Origin: an endosymbiont of Galathealinum brachiosum
GTDB taxonomy: Bacteria; Pseudomonadota; Gammaproteobacteria; SZUA-229
Assembly (NCBI GenBank): GCA_003349885.1
Contig: QFXC01000007.1
Location: 643,125-707,124 of the forward strand
Length of the DNA: 64,000 bases
Reading direction: 5' to 3'
Part shown: positions 51,688 through 59,801 of the stretch, one piece after another
How the letters are laid out: each line of letters starts with the position of its first letter
How positions within the stretch are numbered: the stretch's first letter is position 1
The notes under the pieces: generated by a model
The model's input: the letters and a program-made list of their open reading frames with translations, nothing else
Told to the model about the DNA's origin: nothing
Databases searched by the model: none
Program-made: the position numbers and the translations under genes

Positions 51688-52611
51688 TTAATTATTTTCA
51701 ACTCTATATACCACCTGCAAGGTATGACTCTCACCCGGCTTTATCGTAACAACATCATCCGCCGCGTTACCCGATTCAACACAAAGCATATTTAAATACC
51801 CCCCTTCACCCAGGTCACCCATTTTTTCAGCAACTTGTTTCCAGGGATTCCATACAATGGTTGAATGACTCCCCTGTTTTGAAATAACTATTTTTCTCTG
51901 CGGGCCTGTGATCGAAAGTTCGTCTGTCGTATTCAGGTAAACACGATCTACTTCTGCATCAATACCAATATCACCGCTCTGTTTTTTACGCTTAAAACCA
52001 TCGGGTTTATCCAGATAGTCTTTTCCATGCAGGCCCGTAACAGATGTCTTACTCACATCACCCACATTAAAATAGGTATGTAATGCTTCTCCAACGCAGA
52101 TAGCTTTAACACCGTTATTCTGTGTTATCAGCTCAAGTTTCAAAGAGTGTCCTATTGTCAGCACATATAAAGCGCTTGTTGATTCTGGCCAGGTTTTCCG
52201 GGTAGTGTCATCCAGCTGACTCGTATTCAGAATAAAGCTGATCTGAGTTTCCCCACTGTCTAATTGACAGGCTTCAGTAATTTCCCATAAAACAGTACGG
52301 GCAAAACCGTGTGCTGGAAAAGATGTATTCTCTGAATGAGCCCCAAACCAGGGCCAGCATATGGGGATACCTCCCCGAACAGATTGCCCTTTGGCATACC
52401 GGGCCTCTCTGGACACCCAGATAACCTCCTCCTGCCCATCAGGCCTCCAGCTTAAGACATGCGCGCCCTGACAACTAATTAACGCGCTGGCCTGCTCATT
52501 CTCTATTTCTACTACAGGGATATCACCCTTGCCCATTTTAAAACGAATCTGACCTTTATCATCAGACTGACCAAATCGCTGATTTAATTCTTCTATATAT
52601 AGTGCATTCAT
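51688..52611 (-). CDS. Glucose-6-phosphate 1-epimerase-like (YeaD family)
   Basis: A 307-residue aldose-epimerase-fold protein. Motifs: CQGAHVLSWRPDGQEEVIWVS, SVRGGIPICWPWFG, FPAHGFARTVLWEI, and GEALHTYFNVGDV, which include the conserved His and Glu/Asp of the YeaD mutarotase family. It would speed interconversion of glucose 6-phosphate anomers. It stands alone on the minus strand, divergent from a sulfur-globule-like gene. Confidence 0.9.
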   Translation of the reverse strand: MNALYIEELNQRFGQSDDKGQIRFKMGKGDIPVVEIENEQASALISCQGAHVLSWRPDGQEEVIWVSREARYAKGQSVRGGIPICWPWFGAHSENTSFPAHGFARTVLWEITEACQLDSGETQISFILNTSQLDDTTRKTWPESTSALYVLTIGHSLKLELITQNNGVKAICVGEALHTYFNVGDVSKTSVTGLHGKDYLDKPDGFKRKKQSGDIGIDAEVDRVYLNTTDELSITGPQRKIVISKQGSHSTIVWNPWKQVAEKMGDLGEGGYLNMLCVESGNAADDVVTIKPGESHTLQVVYRVENN

Positions 52612-52767
52612 TAATTTAACCCGGTTTTAATGCCATAGAATATAACACTACAGCCGCCCTGACGTTATACACATAATGCACAACACCCCCCCAAAAGCCT
52701 TTCAAAGACCATAAAACGCCCTTCCTGGCCATCTGATCAGAAACCGACCAACGGAATATATAACATA

Positions 52768-52796
52768 TTGCTAATATAATGGTTATCTTATATAGT
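52768..52796 (+). promoter_or_regulatory. Candidate sigma-70 promoter of the Asn/Gly-rich globule-like gene
   Basis: TTGCTA (52768-52773) and TATAGT (52791-52796) with a 17-bp spacer fit a -35/-10 pair, about 69 bp upstream of the ATG at 52865. No other pair this good was seen in the gap. Confidence 0.5.
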
Positions 52797-52864
52797 TATC
52801 TCACTGGCCAATTAAGGTCACAAGCGCATGAATATTAATGCTTAAACAAATTAGGAAATGAAAT

Positions 52865-53233
52865 ATGAAAACTTTAACTAAATTAGCTGCTATCGCAGCA
52901 CTTACTGTTGTTACTTCTACTGCTAGCGCATGGTGGGGTCCTTTCAATAACAATGGTTATAACAACAACGGTTATAACGGCATGAACAACATGAACAACA
53001 ACGGTTTCGGTAACGGCATGGGCGACATGATGGGCGATGGCAACTTCGGCTTCAACATGAATGCTAATGCACGTGGCAATGGTCAGGGTTATGGCAACGG
53101 TTCTAATGCATATAACGGTCAAAACCAGTACCGTGGTCAAAATGGCTATAACGGTTACAACGGTTATGCTCCTTACGGTTATGCTCCTGTAGCACCTGCT
53201 GCTCCTGTTGCACCAGCTACTCCTGCTAAGTAA
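52865..53233 (+). CDS. Asn/Gly/Tyr-rich secreted protein, sulfur globule family-like
   Basis: A 122-residue protein with a signal peptide (TASA-W cleavage) and a mature start WWGPFNNNGYNN. A core with GDMMGDGNFGFNMNANARGNG is followed by Asn/Gly/Tyr repeats and a Tyr/Ala/Pro tail (YAPYGYAPVAPAAPVAPATP). I recall this WWGPF, GDMMGDG, NxNARG pattern from proteins annotated as sulfur globule family. AGGA eight bases upstream of ATG 52865 serves as ribosome-binding site. A terminator follows at 53284. Confidence 0.78.
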   Translation: MKTLTKLAAIAALTVVTSTASAWWGPFNNNGYNNNGYNGMNNMNNNGFGNGMGDMMGDGNFGFNMNANARGNGQGYGNGSNAYNGQNQYRGQNGYNGYNGYAPYGYAPVAPAAPVAPATPAK

Positions 53234-53283
53234 TCATATTATGAAATATGTCCTTTAGTTTAAATTAAAGGCACTTAGCTAAA

Positions 53284-53319
53284 GAGAGAGCTGGTCACAT
53301 AAGTGTCCGGCTCTTTTTT
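53284..53319 (+). terminator. Intrinsic terminator after the globule-like gene
   Basis: GAGCTGG (53288-53294) pairs with CCGGCTC (53307-53313), and an inner CAC/GTG continues the stem. T6 follows immediately, giving a canonical plus-strand terminator. Confidence 0.88.
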
Positions 53320-53346
53320 GTTAAAATCTTTTTAGAGGCAAAAGTC

Positions 53347-54069
53347 ATGACAAAAAAAACAGAAAAGAAAGACGTTGTAACAACTGAAGAAGAAGCAAAA
53401 ATTGCAACAGAAACAGAAGTAGAAACTACAGATACAGCCGAAGTAACAGAAGAGAAAACAGCAAACGATAAAGGTGTGTACCTGAGAGTTGGCGCAATGG
53501 CAATGTTTGTTGGTGTTGCTGCCCTTATTCTTGGTTCAATCTGGTCAAATAACTCTGATGACATTATGGCTGCTATAGACAGCGACGAAGAATCATCAGT
53601 AATTACTGACACTGCTGAGATGGAAGTTAGCGAAATAGACACAGCTAACTTGCTAACTGAAGAAGAAATTGCAATTGAAACAGCAGCAGTAACACCTGTT
53701 GAAACAATTGAACAGTCATTCACTTCAGTTGCAACACCTGCACCAGTTAATAACTTTGCAATGCAAAAGCAGCCTACTTTTCAGGAAATGAGAAACCAGC
53801 AGCGTGAAACGGTTACAAAAAACCTGCAAAAGCAAAGAGAAATGATGAAGGCATCATTTGAAAAATCTGACAAACAACGTCAGGCAATGATGGAATCTGC
53901 ACGTAAAGCGCAAGAGATCCAGACTGCATCTTTTCAACAGCCTGCAGCTAAGCAAGACCCAATGGTAGAAGTTATGGAAGCACACCGTGCTGAAGTAATG
54001 AAGATGATGGAAGAGCGTCGTCAGAAGTTCATTAAAGAAATGAATCAGGCTCGCACTACTAGAAGCTAG
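53347..54069 (+). CDS. Membrane-anchored acidic coiled-coil protein of unknown function
   Basis: A 240-residue protein. The N-terminal cytoplasmic part (1-42) is Lys/Glu/Thr-rich and repetitive. One membrane span is at about 44-66 (VGAMAMFVGVAALILGSIW). Then comes an acidic region (67-120) and a helical, Met/Gln/Lys/Arg-rich C-terminus (about 143-240, FQEMRNQQRETVTKNLQKQR), likely coiled-coil. There is no enzyme motif. It follows the globule-like gene after a terminator, and precedes a strong 17-bp hairpin. No family recognised. Confidence 0.8.
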   Translation: MTKKTEKKDVVTTEEEAKIATETEVETTDTAEVTEEKTANDKGVYLRVGAMAMFVGVAALILGSIWSNNSDDIMAAIDSDEESSVITDTAEMEVSEIDTANLLTEEEIAIETAAVTPVETIEQSFTSVATPAPVNNFAMQKQPTFQEMRNQQRETVTKNLQKQREMMKASFEKSDKQRQAMMESARKAQEIQTASFQQPAAKQDPMVEVMEAHRAEVMKMMEERRQKFIKEMNQARTTRS

Positions 54070-54087
54070 GAACTTTCTCTAGGAGAA

Positions 54088-54130
54088 CTGGTCAGAACAC
54101 TTACTGGTAAACGGTAAGTGTTCTGACCAG
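54088..54130 (+). terminator. 17-bp perfect hairpin after the coiled-coil gene
   Basis: CTGGTCAGAACACTTAC (54088-54104) and GTAAGTGTTCTGACCAG (54114-54130) are perfect complements with a 9-base loop. The A6 tail is on the wrong side for a canonical plus-strand terminator. It may be the first element of the hairpin string that follows. Confidence 0.6.
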
Positions 54131-54297
54131 AAAAAAGGCGTGATTGTTTAGTAAATACTCTGCAATTACGATAGAAATGATAAAAGATAATTCTATCGGT
54201 TTAGCAGAAGTCATGCGCTGCTAGGGTGGCTAGCTGGGGCTGGTCACCCACCTTCTCATGGTACTAAAGGGCAATCACTTTGTGATGGCCCTTTTTT
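54131..54297 (+). ncRNA. Candidate structured RNA ending in an intrinsic terminator
   Basis: After the 17-bp hairpin the plus strand shows three more hairpins and a terminator: CGATAGAA/TTCTATCG (54169-54176 with 54191-54198), TAGCAG/CTGCTA (54202-54207 with 54218-54223), GGTGG/CCACC (54225-54229 with 54248-54252), and AAAGGGC with GGCCCTTT followed by T6 near 54266-54297. No ORF covers it. Known sRNAs such as Spot 42 and 4.5S do not match. It could be a free sRNA or a long structured 3' UTR of the coiled-coil gene. Confidence 0.45.
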
Positions 54298-55108
54298 ATT
54301 TCTCGGCTACAGCTATTAATACTTCAGTGTTAAACCAGACACCATTCTTTCCTATTAGCTGATTAATTTGAGCCATGTGTTTTTGCTTAAATTCAACTTT
54401 CTGCTCTTCAGTTAACTGATTTAACAATGCACGATAACCGGCATTCCACACCACGTCCCACCACATCTGAGAATCGGTCATATGATAACCCAGGGGCACA
54501 TGATGCACAGTGACATTACTTATACCTACCGCATCAAACTGTGCGTTGATTAATTCTTTTGTAGATAAACGTTTCCAGGATAAGGCGGGCACTTCTTTCC
54601 CAAATGATTCATAACACTCTAAAAAAAGGTCAGACATAGGAGAAAAGGCTTCACCGGTAAAAGTGCTAATAGAAATTTTTCCACCGGGTTTAACAACCGA
54701 AGTTATATTTTGTAAAGCACGGGTCATATCTTCCAGGAAAAACAGACCAAAACTACTACAGGCAACATCAAAGCTTTCTTTAGAAAATTCCAGCTCATCT
54801 AAATCCATCTGTTTAAATTCAATGTTATTTAGTTCTTTATCCGCGGCTTTATTTTTAGCCTGTTGTAGCATCCCGCTTGAAAGATCAATACCCGTAACCC
54901 TGCCTTCGGTCAGTAACTCAGCTGCAGCCAGAGCAACTACGCCGGTACCTGTACAGACATCAAGCAACTTATGATCCGGCTGCAAAGCCAGAAAATCCAT
55001 CATGCTTTTTGCAGTTTGAGGAAAAAAGGCCAATGAAGAGTGATCGTAACCTTCTGCTACCGTATCAAAACCCTGTTGTATCATTTTCTTTTTATCTTGG
55101 TCTGGCAT
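54296..55108 (-). CDS. Class I SAM-dependent methyltransferase
   Basis: A 270-residue enzyme of UbiE/Methyltransf_11 type. The SAM-binding motif I is LLDVCTGTGVVALAAAELL, with the acidic end of strand 2 at VTGIDLSSGML and motif IV near VACSSFGLFFLED. The methyl acceptor is unknown, with no small-molecule pathway genes around it. Its stop overlaps the plus-strand terminator T-run region. Confidence 0.87.
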   Translation of the reverse strand: MPDQDKKKMIQQGFDTVAEGYDHSSLAFFPQTAKSMMDFLALQPDHKLLDVCTGTGVVALAAAELLTEGRVTGIDLSSGMLQQAKNKAADKELNNIEFKQMDLDELEFSKESFDVACSSFGLFFLEDMTRALQNITSVVKPGGKISISTFTGEAFSPMSDLFLECYESFGKEVPALSWKRLSTKELINAQFDAVGISNVTVHHVPLGYHMTDSQMWWDVVWNAGYRALLNQLTEEQKVEFKQKHMAQINQLIGKNGVWFNTEVLIAVAEK

Positions 55109-55129
55109 TATTTTTCCTGTAAATATTGG

Positions 55130-55684
55130 TTATTTCCCGAACGGATTCCTGGTTTTATCTATTGAAAACTGATCTTCTTTTACTTCTTCCTGTTTTTCAG
55201 AGTCACCCACTTTATTTTCTTTTTTCTTTTTGGATTTTTTTCCTGCATAGACTGTATCTTGAATTTCCAAGCGAGCTGTTTCTTTATTAATCTCTTCAAT
55301 ACTAAAACTGCGATCATAAGGTTTATTCATCTGAAACTTCATTGAGGTATTCACTCTCAGGTAGATGACTTTCCCTTCTTCTATATTTAATATCAATGAC
55401 TGTTGCCCTGCGTATCGCTCAGTCAGGTCTAATTCGATATTATGTTCACCCTGCGGTAAATTTAGATATATATATTTATTATTTTCTATTTCAGCCTGTT
55501 TTTTCCCATCAATTAAAACATCCGGTGTTATCACTATATTTGACATGGAATACGGGCGATAGATATACAGTACCGACTCTGATTCTTTTACGGGTGAAAA
55601 TTCAACAAAGTTTGCTGTTTTTTTTGTGCAGGACACTGCTGATATGATCGCAATGAAGATGGTTATTATTTTAAAGCTATGCAT
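55130..55684 (-). CDS. DUF2846-like lipoprotein
   Basis: A 184-residue lipoprotein (signal with SAVSC lipobox, Cys 19). The mature part has VLYIYRPYSM, VLIDGKKQAEIENNKYIYL and PQGEHNIEL, which match the DUF2846 beta-sandwich pattern. The C-terminus is Lys/Glu-rich and low in complexity. It lies about 20 bp upstream of the methyltransferase gene on the same strand. Function unknown. Confidence 0.78.
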   Translation of the reverse strand: MHSFKIITIFIAIISAVSCTKKTANFVEFSPVKESESVLYIYRPYSMSNIVITPDVLIDGKKQAEIENNKYIYLNLPQGEHNIELDLTERYAGQQSLILNIEEGKVIYLRVNTSMKFQMNKPYDRSFSIEEINKETARLEIQDTVYAGKKSKKKKENKVGDSEKQEEVKEDQFSIDKTRNPFGK

Positions 55685-55766
55685 TTTTATTCTACTACCT
55701 GTTATTTTTTATATTTCTGTTTTATGTGAACCTGAAGGATCACCTGCAAATTAGGCTCTATTTATT

Positions 55767-56501
55767 TTATATTTTTCGTAAATTTTTGAAATAATACATT
55801 AAAGGTAAACCAAGCTTTTTGGCTAATTTTCTAACGCGTTCGTTTATTTCATTTTTATCGAAAGCAGATTCTTTTTTTCCGCAAAACAGAATCCAGTTAC
55901 CTATAAACACATCACAGACTCTTACGTCAGAAAAATTTTGATATATTGTTTTCATAACCGCTGAATTTTTATCCGGCATTTGATGAAAATTAATAACCAT
56001 CCAGCCACTATCAGATAATGCTTTATTACTCTGCTCTATGAATTCAGTTTGTGCCTGTAACTCATTCATCCCCTGAGCTTCATATAAATCACTTAACAGC
56101 AAATCGATACTTTGCGCTTTGACTCGTTTTATATACTCACGGGCATCACGATTATATACTTTTAAATTTGCCTTCTGTGGTAAGTTAAACCATTGATAGG
56201 CAATATCAATTACTGACTGCCTTATTTCAACCACCCGTGTAACAATTTGTGGATAATAATAATTCAAACAATGCGCAAGCCCACCTCCACCAAGACCTAA
56301 AATAGTAATCTGCCTTATATCAGTAAAAACCAGGCCTAATAGCATGATCTGGGTGTACTCATGTACCAGATATTGAGGTTTGTGCATCAGCAGACTGGTT
56401 TGTTGCAAATCAGAACCAAAACTTAATGTTCTTTTATCACCCTGTTCCAGCACAATAATCGGGCCGTATTCATCTTCTGTACGATATAACTCTTTATTCA
56501 T
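55767..56501 (-). CDS. Spermidine-synthase-like SAM-fold protein
   Basis: A 244-residue Rossmann-fold protein with a spermidine-synthase-like motif ITILGLGGGGLAHCLNYYYP, a VVEIRQSVIDIAYQWF segment and SIDLLLSDLYEAQG. The polyamine-binding DxxDP-type site is not evident, so true spermidine synthase activity is doubtful. Members of this class are often annotated as fused or solo methyltransferase-like proteins. Confidence 0.78.
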   Translation of the reverse strand: MNKELYRTEDEYGPIIVLEQGDKRTLSFGSDLQQTSLLMHKPQYLVHEYTQIMLLGLVFTDIRQITILGLGGGGLAHCLNYYYPQIVTRVVEIRQSVIDIAYQWFNLPQKANLKVYNRDAREYIKRVKAQSIDLLLSDLYEAQGMNELQAQTEFIEQSNKALSDSGWMVINFHQMPDKNSAVMKTIYQNFSDVRVCDVFIGNWILFCGKKESAFDKNEINERVRKLAKKLGLPLMYYFKNLRKI

Positions 56502-56661
56502 TGATACACATCGTTAATTAATCATGCCAGCTATTACTGCCCTGCTTAATAATAAATCGTCATTTGAAGGTGACAAATTCACCATGCTATCTCGACCTTA
56601 CCATAAGCATAAGGTAAGGTAATAATCTGTTTAAATACCACCCGGAACAACATTAAGTAAT

Positions 56662-57939
56662 ATGGACTTATACTCGCAGTTAATTCAGCAGGACAGGCAA
56701 ACTATATGGCATCCATATTCAGCACTGGGTAGTGATTTGCCTGTGTTTCCAGTGGTATCTGCCACTGGTGTACGCCTGAAACTTGCAGATGGTAAAGAAC
56801 TAATTGATGGTATGTCTTCCTGGTGGAGCGCTATTCACGGTTATAACCACCCTGAACTAAATCAGGCTGTAGAGAAACAGTTGAAAAACATGAGCCATGT
56901 AATGTTTGGTGGCCTGACGCACCCACCAGCGGTTGAACTGGCAAACACACTGATTGATATAACACCTGACTCACTCAGCTCTGTTTTTTTTAGCGACTCA
57001 GGATCTGTTTCGGTTGAGGTTGCTATGAAAATGGCAATTCAATACTGGCACGACAAACACATGCCAGACAAACATAAGTTTCTAACTATTCGTGGTGGTT
57101 ATCATGGTGATACCTTTGGCGCTATGTCAGTCTGTGACCCGGTTACCGGTATGCATAGTTTATTTAACCAGTCATTAATGAAGCAAATTTTTATTGATTC
57201 ACCGTCAAGCCCATTTGGTGAAGAATGTAATGATACCGATATAGAAGTATTAAGAACGGCTCTTGAAAAAAATCACTCACAATTAGCTGCCTTTATTGTT
57301 GAACCCGTTGTGCAGGGTGCCGGTGGTATGCGTTTTTATTCATCTGACTACCTTAATAAAGCACGGGCACTTTGTGATGAATTTAATATACTGCTGATAT
57401 TTGATGAAATAGCGACCGGCTTTGGGCGCACCGGCAAACTGTTTGCCTGCGAGTTTAGCCAGATACAGCCTGATATAATGTGTATTGGTAAAGCACTCAC
57501 CGGTGGGTACATGACACTTGCTGCAACACTTACCAGCACCCAAGTTGCTCAAACCATATCTAATGGTGAGCCAGGCGTTTTTATGCATGGCCCGACTTTT
57601 ATGGCTAACCCGCTAGCCTGCTCGGTCGCCAATGCCAGCATTAAACTTTTGCAACAGACTGACTGGCAGAATAAAATAAATCAAATTGAATCATGGTTAT
57701 CAGCCTCCCTGGAAAAATGCATCTCACTCGACAAAGTTAAAGAAGTGCGTGTACTAGGGGCCATTGCTGTGGTTGAATGTAATCAGCCTGTAGATATGAA
57801 AACAATTCAAACTGCATTTGTTAATAAAGGTGTCTGGATCAGGCCATTTGGTAAACTGGTCTATTTGATGCCACCGTTTATTATCGAGAAACGAGATATA
57901 GAAAAACTGTGTAATACCATTTTTGAAGTACTGAAATAA
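56662..57939 (+). CDS. bioA: Adenosylmethionine-8-amino-7-oxononanoate aminotransferase BioA
   Basis: BioA transfers the amino group of SAM to KAPA, making DAPA in biotin synthesis. The 425-residue class III aminotransferase has the diagnostic WHPYSALGSD and MSSWWSAIHGYNHP segments, PLP-binding GYHGDTFGAMSV, LLIFDEIATGFGRTGK and the Lys in CIGKALTGGYM. No other bio genes are nearby. Start ATG 56662 gives a natural N-terminus. Confidence 0.96.
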   Translation: MDLYSQLIQQDRQTIWHPYSALGSDLPVFPVVSATGVRLKLADGKELIDGMSSWWSAIHGYNHPELNQAVEKQLKNMSHVMFGGLTHPPAVELANTLIDITPDSLSSVFFSDSGSVSVEVAMKMAIQYWHDKHMPDKHKFLTIRGGYHGDTFGAMSVCDPVTGMHSLFNQSLMKQIFIDSPSSPFGEECNDTDIEVLRTALEKNHSQLAAFIVEPVVQGAGGMRFYSSDYLNKARALCDEFNILLIFDEIATGFGRTGKLFACEFSQIQPDIMCIGKALTGGYMTLAATLTSTQVAQTISNGEPGVFMHGPTFMANPLACSVANASIKLLQQTDWQNKINQIESWLSASLEKCISLDKVKEVRVLGAIAVVECNQPVDMKTIQTAFVNKGVWIRPFGKLVYLMPPFIIEKRDIEKLCNTIFEVLK

Positions 57940-57995
57940 AAAGAAAAAAGTTATTAAAACTGACATTTATTTATAATGAATAAGGAAAATTTCGA

Positions 57996-58949
57996 ATGAT
58001 TATTGAAGATATATTAGGTTTAATTTTAAATTTCTGGGTTGGCCTGGCTATCCTTATTTTTATTTTACTAAAAAAATCAATTCAGTTTGTTCCTCAAAAC
58101 AGGGCTTTCATTGTTGAACGATTTGGTAAATACAATCAGACCATGGAAGCGGGTTTGAACTTTATGATTCCTTTTATTGATAAAGTTTCTTACGACCGCT
58201 CATTAAAAGAGCAGGCAGCTGATGTACCCAGCCAGGGTGCAATCACTAAAGATAATATTTCACTGATTGTAGATGGTGTGCTTTATTTAAAAGTTCTCGA
58301 CCCTTACAAGGCTTCTTACGGTGTAGACCATTACGCTTATGCTGTTACCCAGTTAGCACAAACCACCATGCGTTCTGAAATTGGTAAAATTGATCTGGAT
58401 AAAACCTTTGAAGAACGAGATAGCTTAAATATTAATATTGTTAATAGCATCAATATGGCTGCTGAACCCTGGGGTGTGCAGGTTTTACGTTATGAAATTA
58501 AAGACATTGAGCCACCTCGCTCCGTGTTAGAAGCCATGGAACGCCAGATGAAAGCCGAGCGTGATAAACGAGCGTCTATTTTAGAGTCGGAAGGTGAGCG
58601 CCAGTCTGCCATTAATGTTGCTGAAGGTCAGAAACGCTCTGCTGTATTAAACGCCGAAGCAGATCGAGCTGAACAGATTTTACGAGCTGAAGGTGAAGCA
58701 CAGGCAATTATTGCGGTTGCTGATGCGAAAGCCAAAGCCATTGAAACAATTGGTAAAGTTGCAGATACCCATGAAGGCCAGAAAGCAATTCAGCTTGATC
58801 TTGCAGCACAGGCGATAGAAGCTAAACAGGCGATTGCGAAAGAATCGTCTGTTGTATTATTGCCAGAAAATCAGACAAACGCTTCGAGTATTGTGGCGGA
58901 AGCCATGACGATTATTAATACATTAAATAAAAAATCAACCGAGTCATAA
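57996..58949 (+). CDS. qmcA: SPFH/Band 7 protein QmcA
   Basis: A 317-residue membrane protein with one N-terminal span (about 8-28) and a stomatin-type SPFH domain (VPQNRAFIVERFGKYNQTMEAG), followed by a long Ala/Glu/Lys/Arg coiled-coil that oligomerises. QmcA-type proteins form membrane platforms and work with the NfeD-like partner. nfeD follows after 2 bp. Confidence 0.95.
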   Translation: MIIEDILGLILNFWVGLAILIFILLKKSIQFVPQNRAFIVERFGKYNQTMEAGLNFMIPFIDKVSYDRSLKEQAADVPSQGAITKDNISLIVDGVLYLKVLDPYKASYGVDHYAYAVTQLAQTTMRSEIGKIDLDKTFEERDSLNINIVNSINMAAEPWGVQVLRYEIKDIEPPRSVLEAMERQMKAERDKRASILESEGERQSAINVAEGQKRSAVLNAEADRAEQILRAEGEAQAIIAVADAKAKAIETIGKVADTHEGQKAIQLDLAAQAIEAKQAIAKESSVVLLPENQTNASSIVAEAMTIINTLNKKSTES

Positions 58950-58951
58950 TT

Positions 58952-59425
58952 ATGATTGCTGAGTACATCTACACCCATCAGGCTGAGTTCTGGATTATGC
59001 TTGGCTTTTTAATGTTAGTCATTGAGGTGAGCACGGGGCTTGTAACGGGTATTTTATTATTTGGTGGCATTGGCGCCATTATTACCGGTCTGTTAATGCT
59101 GGCGGGTTTACTCAATGAAACATGGCAAATTGGTATCGCAAGCAGTGCAATTTGTGCCGCTATCATTACATTTTTACTATGGAAACCATTAAAGAAAATG
59201 CAGAACGCAGATGTACCCGAAAAAGATAATAGCAGCGACCTGGTGGGGTATGAATTTGTGTTACAGCAGGACATAAATTTACTAACACCTGGCAGTGTTC
59301 AGTACTCGGGTATTAACTGGAAAGTTGAAATTCATAAAGATGCGGGGGTGGAAGAAATCAGCGCCGCAACAAGAGTCACTGTTTGTTCTGTCGATGTTGG
59401 AAAATTTCGGGTAAAGCCTGTTTAA
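58952..59425 (+). CDS. NfeD-like membrane protein
   Basis: A 157-residue protein with two to three membrane spans in the first 75 residues (FWIMLGFLMLVIEVSTGLVTG), then a soluble OB-fold domain (VGYEFVLQQDI to VTVCSVDVGKFRVKPV). This is the short NfeD class normally paired with stomatin-type proteins. It is 2 bp from qmcA. A repeat-derived hairpin follows the stop. Confidence 0.93.
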   Translation: MIAEYIYTHQAEFWIMLGFLMLVIEVSTGLVTGILLFGGIGAIITGLLMLAGLLNETWQIGIASSAICAAIITFLLWKPLKKMQNADVPEKDNSSDLVGYEFVLQQDINLLTPGSVQYSGINWKVEIHKDAGVEEISAATRVTVCSVDVGKFRVKPV

Positions 59426-59450
59426 GTCGAAAGCCTGTATTTAAAAGTCA

Positions 59451-59483
59451 CTGGATCCCCGCTAGAAGTATGCGGGGATAACG
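59451..59483. repeat. GAATGC/GCGGGGAT-type intergenic repeat, third copy
   Basis: ATCCCCGC (59455-59462) and GCGGGGAT (59472-59479) form an inverted repeat, with flanking CACTGG and AACGACA ends typical of the same dispersed family as at 48 kb. It may double as a transcription end for nfeD. Confidence 0.6.
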
Positions 59484-59543
59484 ACATTTGTATAGCTGGT
59501 ATATTACTGAATGAATTTCACACTTCCCATCCAATAAACAATT

Positions 59544-59663
59544 TTATAACTCTTCAGAGTTACAGCTCTTCATTAATCGGGTGATTCTAAAACCAAGAAC
59601 ACCAAATACCATCACTGAACCAATCACGCCAAAAATCGCCAGAATTGCAGTTGCATCTAACAT
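59544..59663 (-). CDS. Small membrane protein (39 codons)
   Basis: Read from the sequence: ATG at 59663, TAA at 59544-59546, 39 residues. One hydrophobic span runs from about residue 5 to 25 (TAILAIFGVIGSVMVFGVLG), then a basic RITRLMK tail and an acidic end. A purine-rich AGAGAGAG ten bases upstream acts as ribosome-binding site. It lies between nfeD and a gene remnant. No family recognised. Confidence 0.65.
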   Translation of the reverse strand: MLDATAILAIFGVIGSVMVFGVLGFRITRLMKSCNSEEL

Positions 59664-59801
59664 ATTAAATCTCTCTCTATTTATAATATTGGGGGGGGGT
59701 GCCTTACGGCGCGTGAAATTTAATTGATTCCTAATATAGATTCAACCTAAATTACGCAGGGTTATTAGCAATAATAACTAACTACAGAGATAACAGATGA
59801 T

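Noticed and set aside
52883..53140. Minus-strand frame of 85 codons rich in Val/Thr/Ile
   Set aside because: It is antisense to the Asn/Gly-rich globule-like gene and arises from its repeats.
53295..53723. Minus-strand frame of 142 codons, Ser/Val/Ile-rich
   Set aside because: It is antisense to the coiled-coil protein gene and the composition mirrors its codon bias; no ribosome-binding site or conserved motif.
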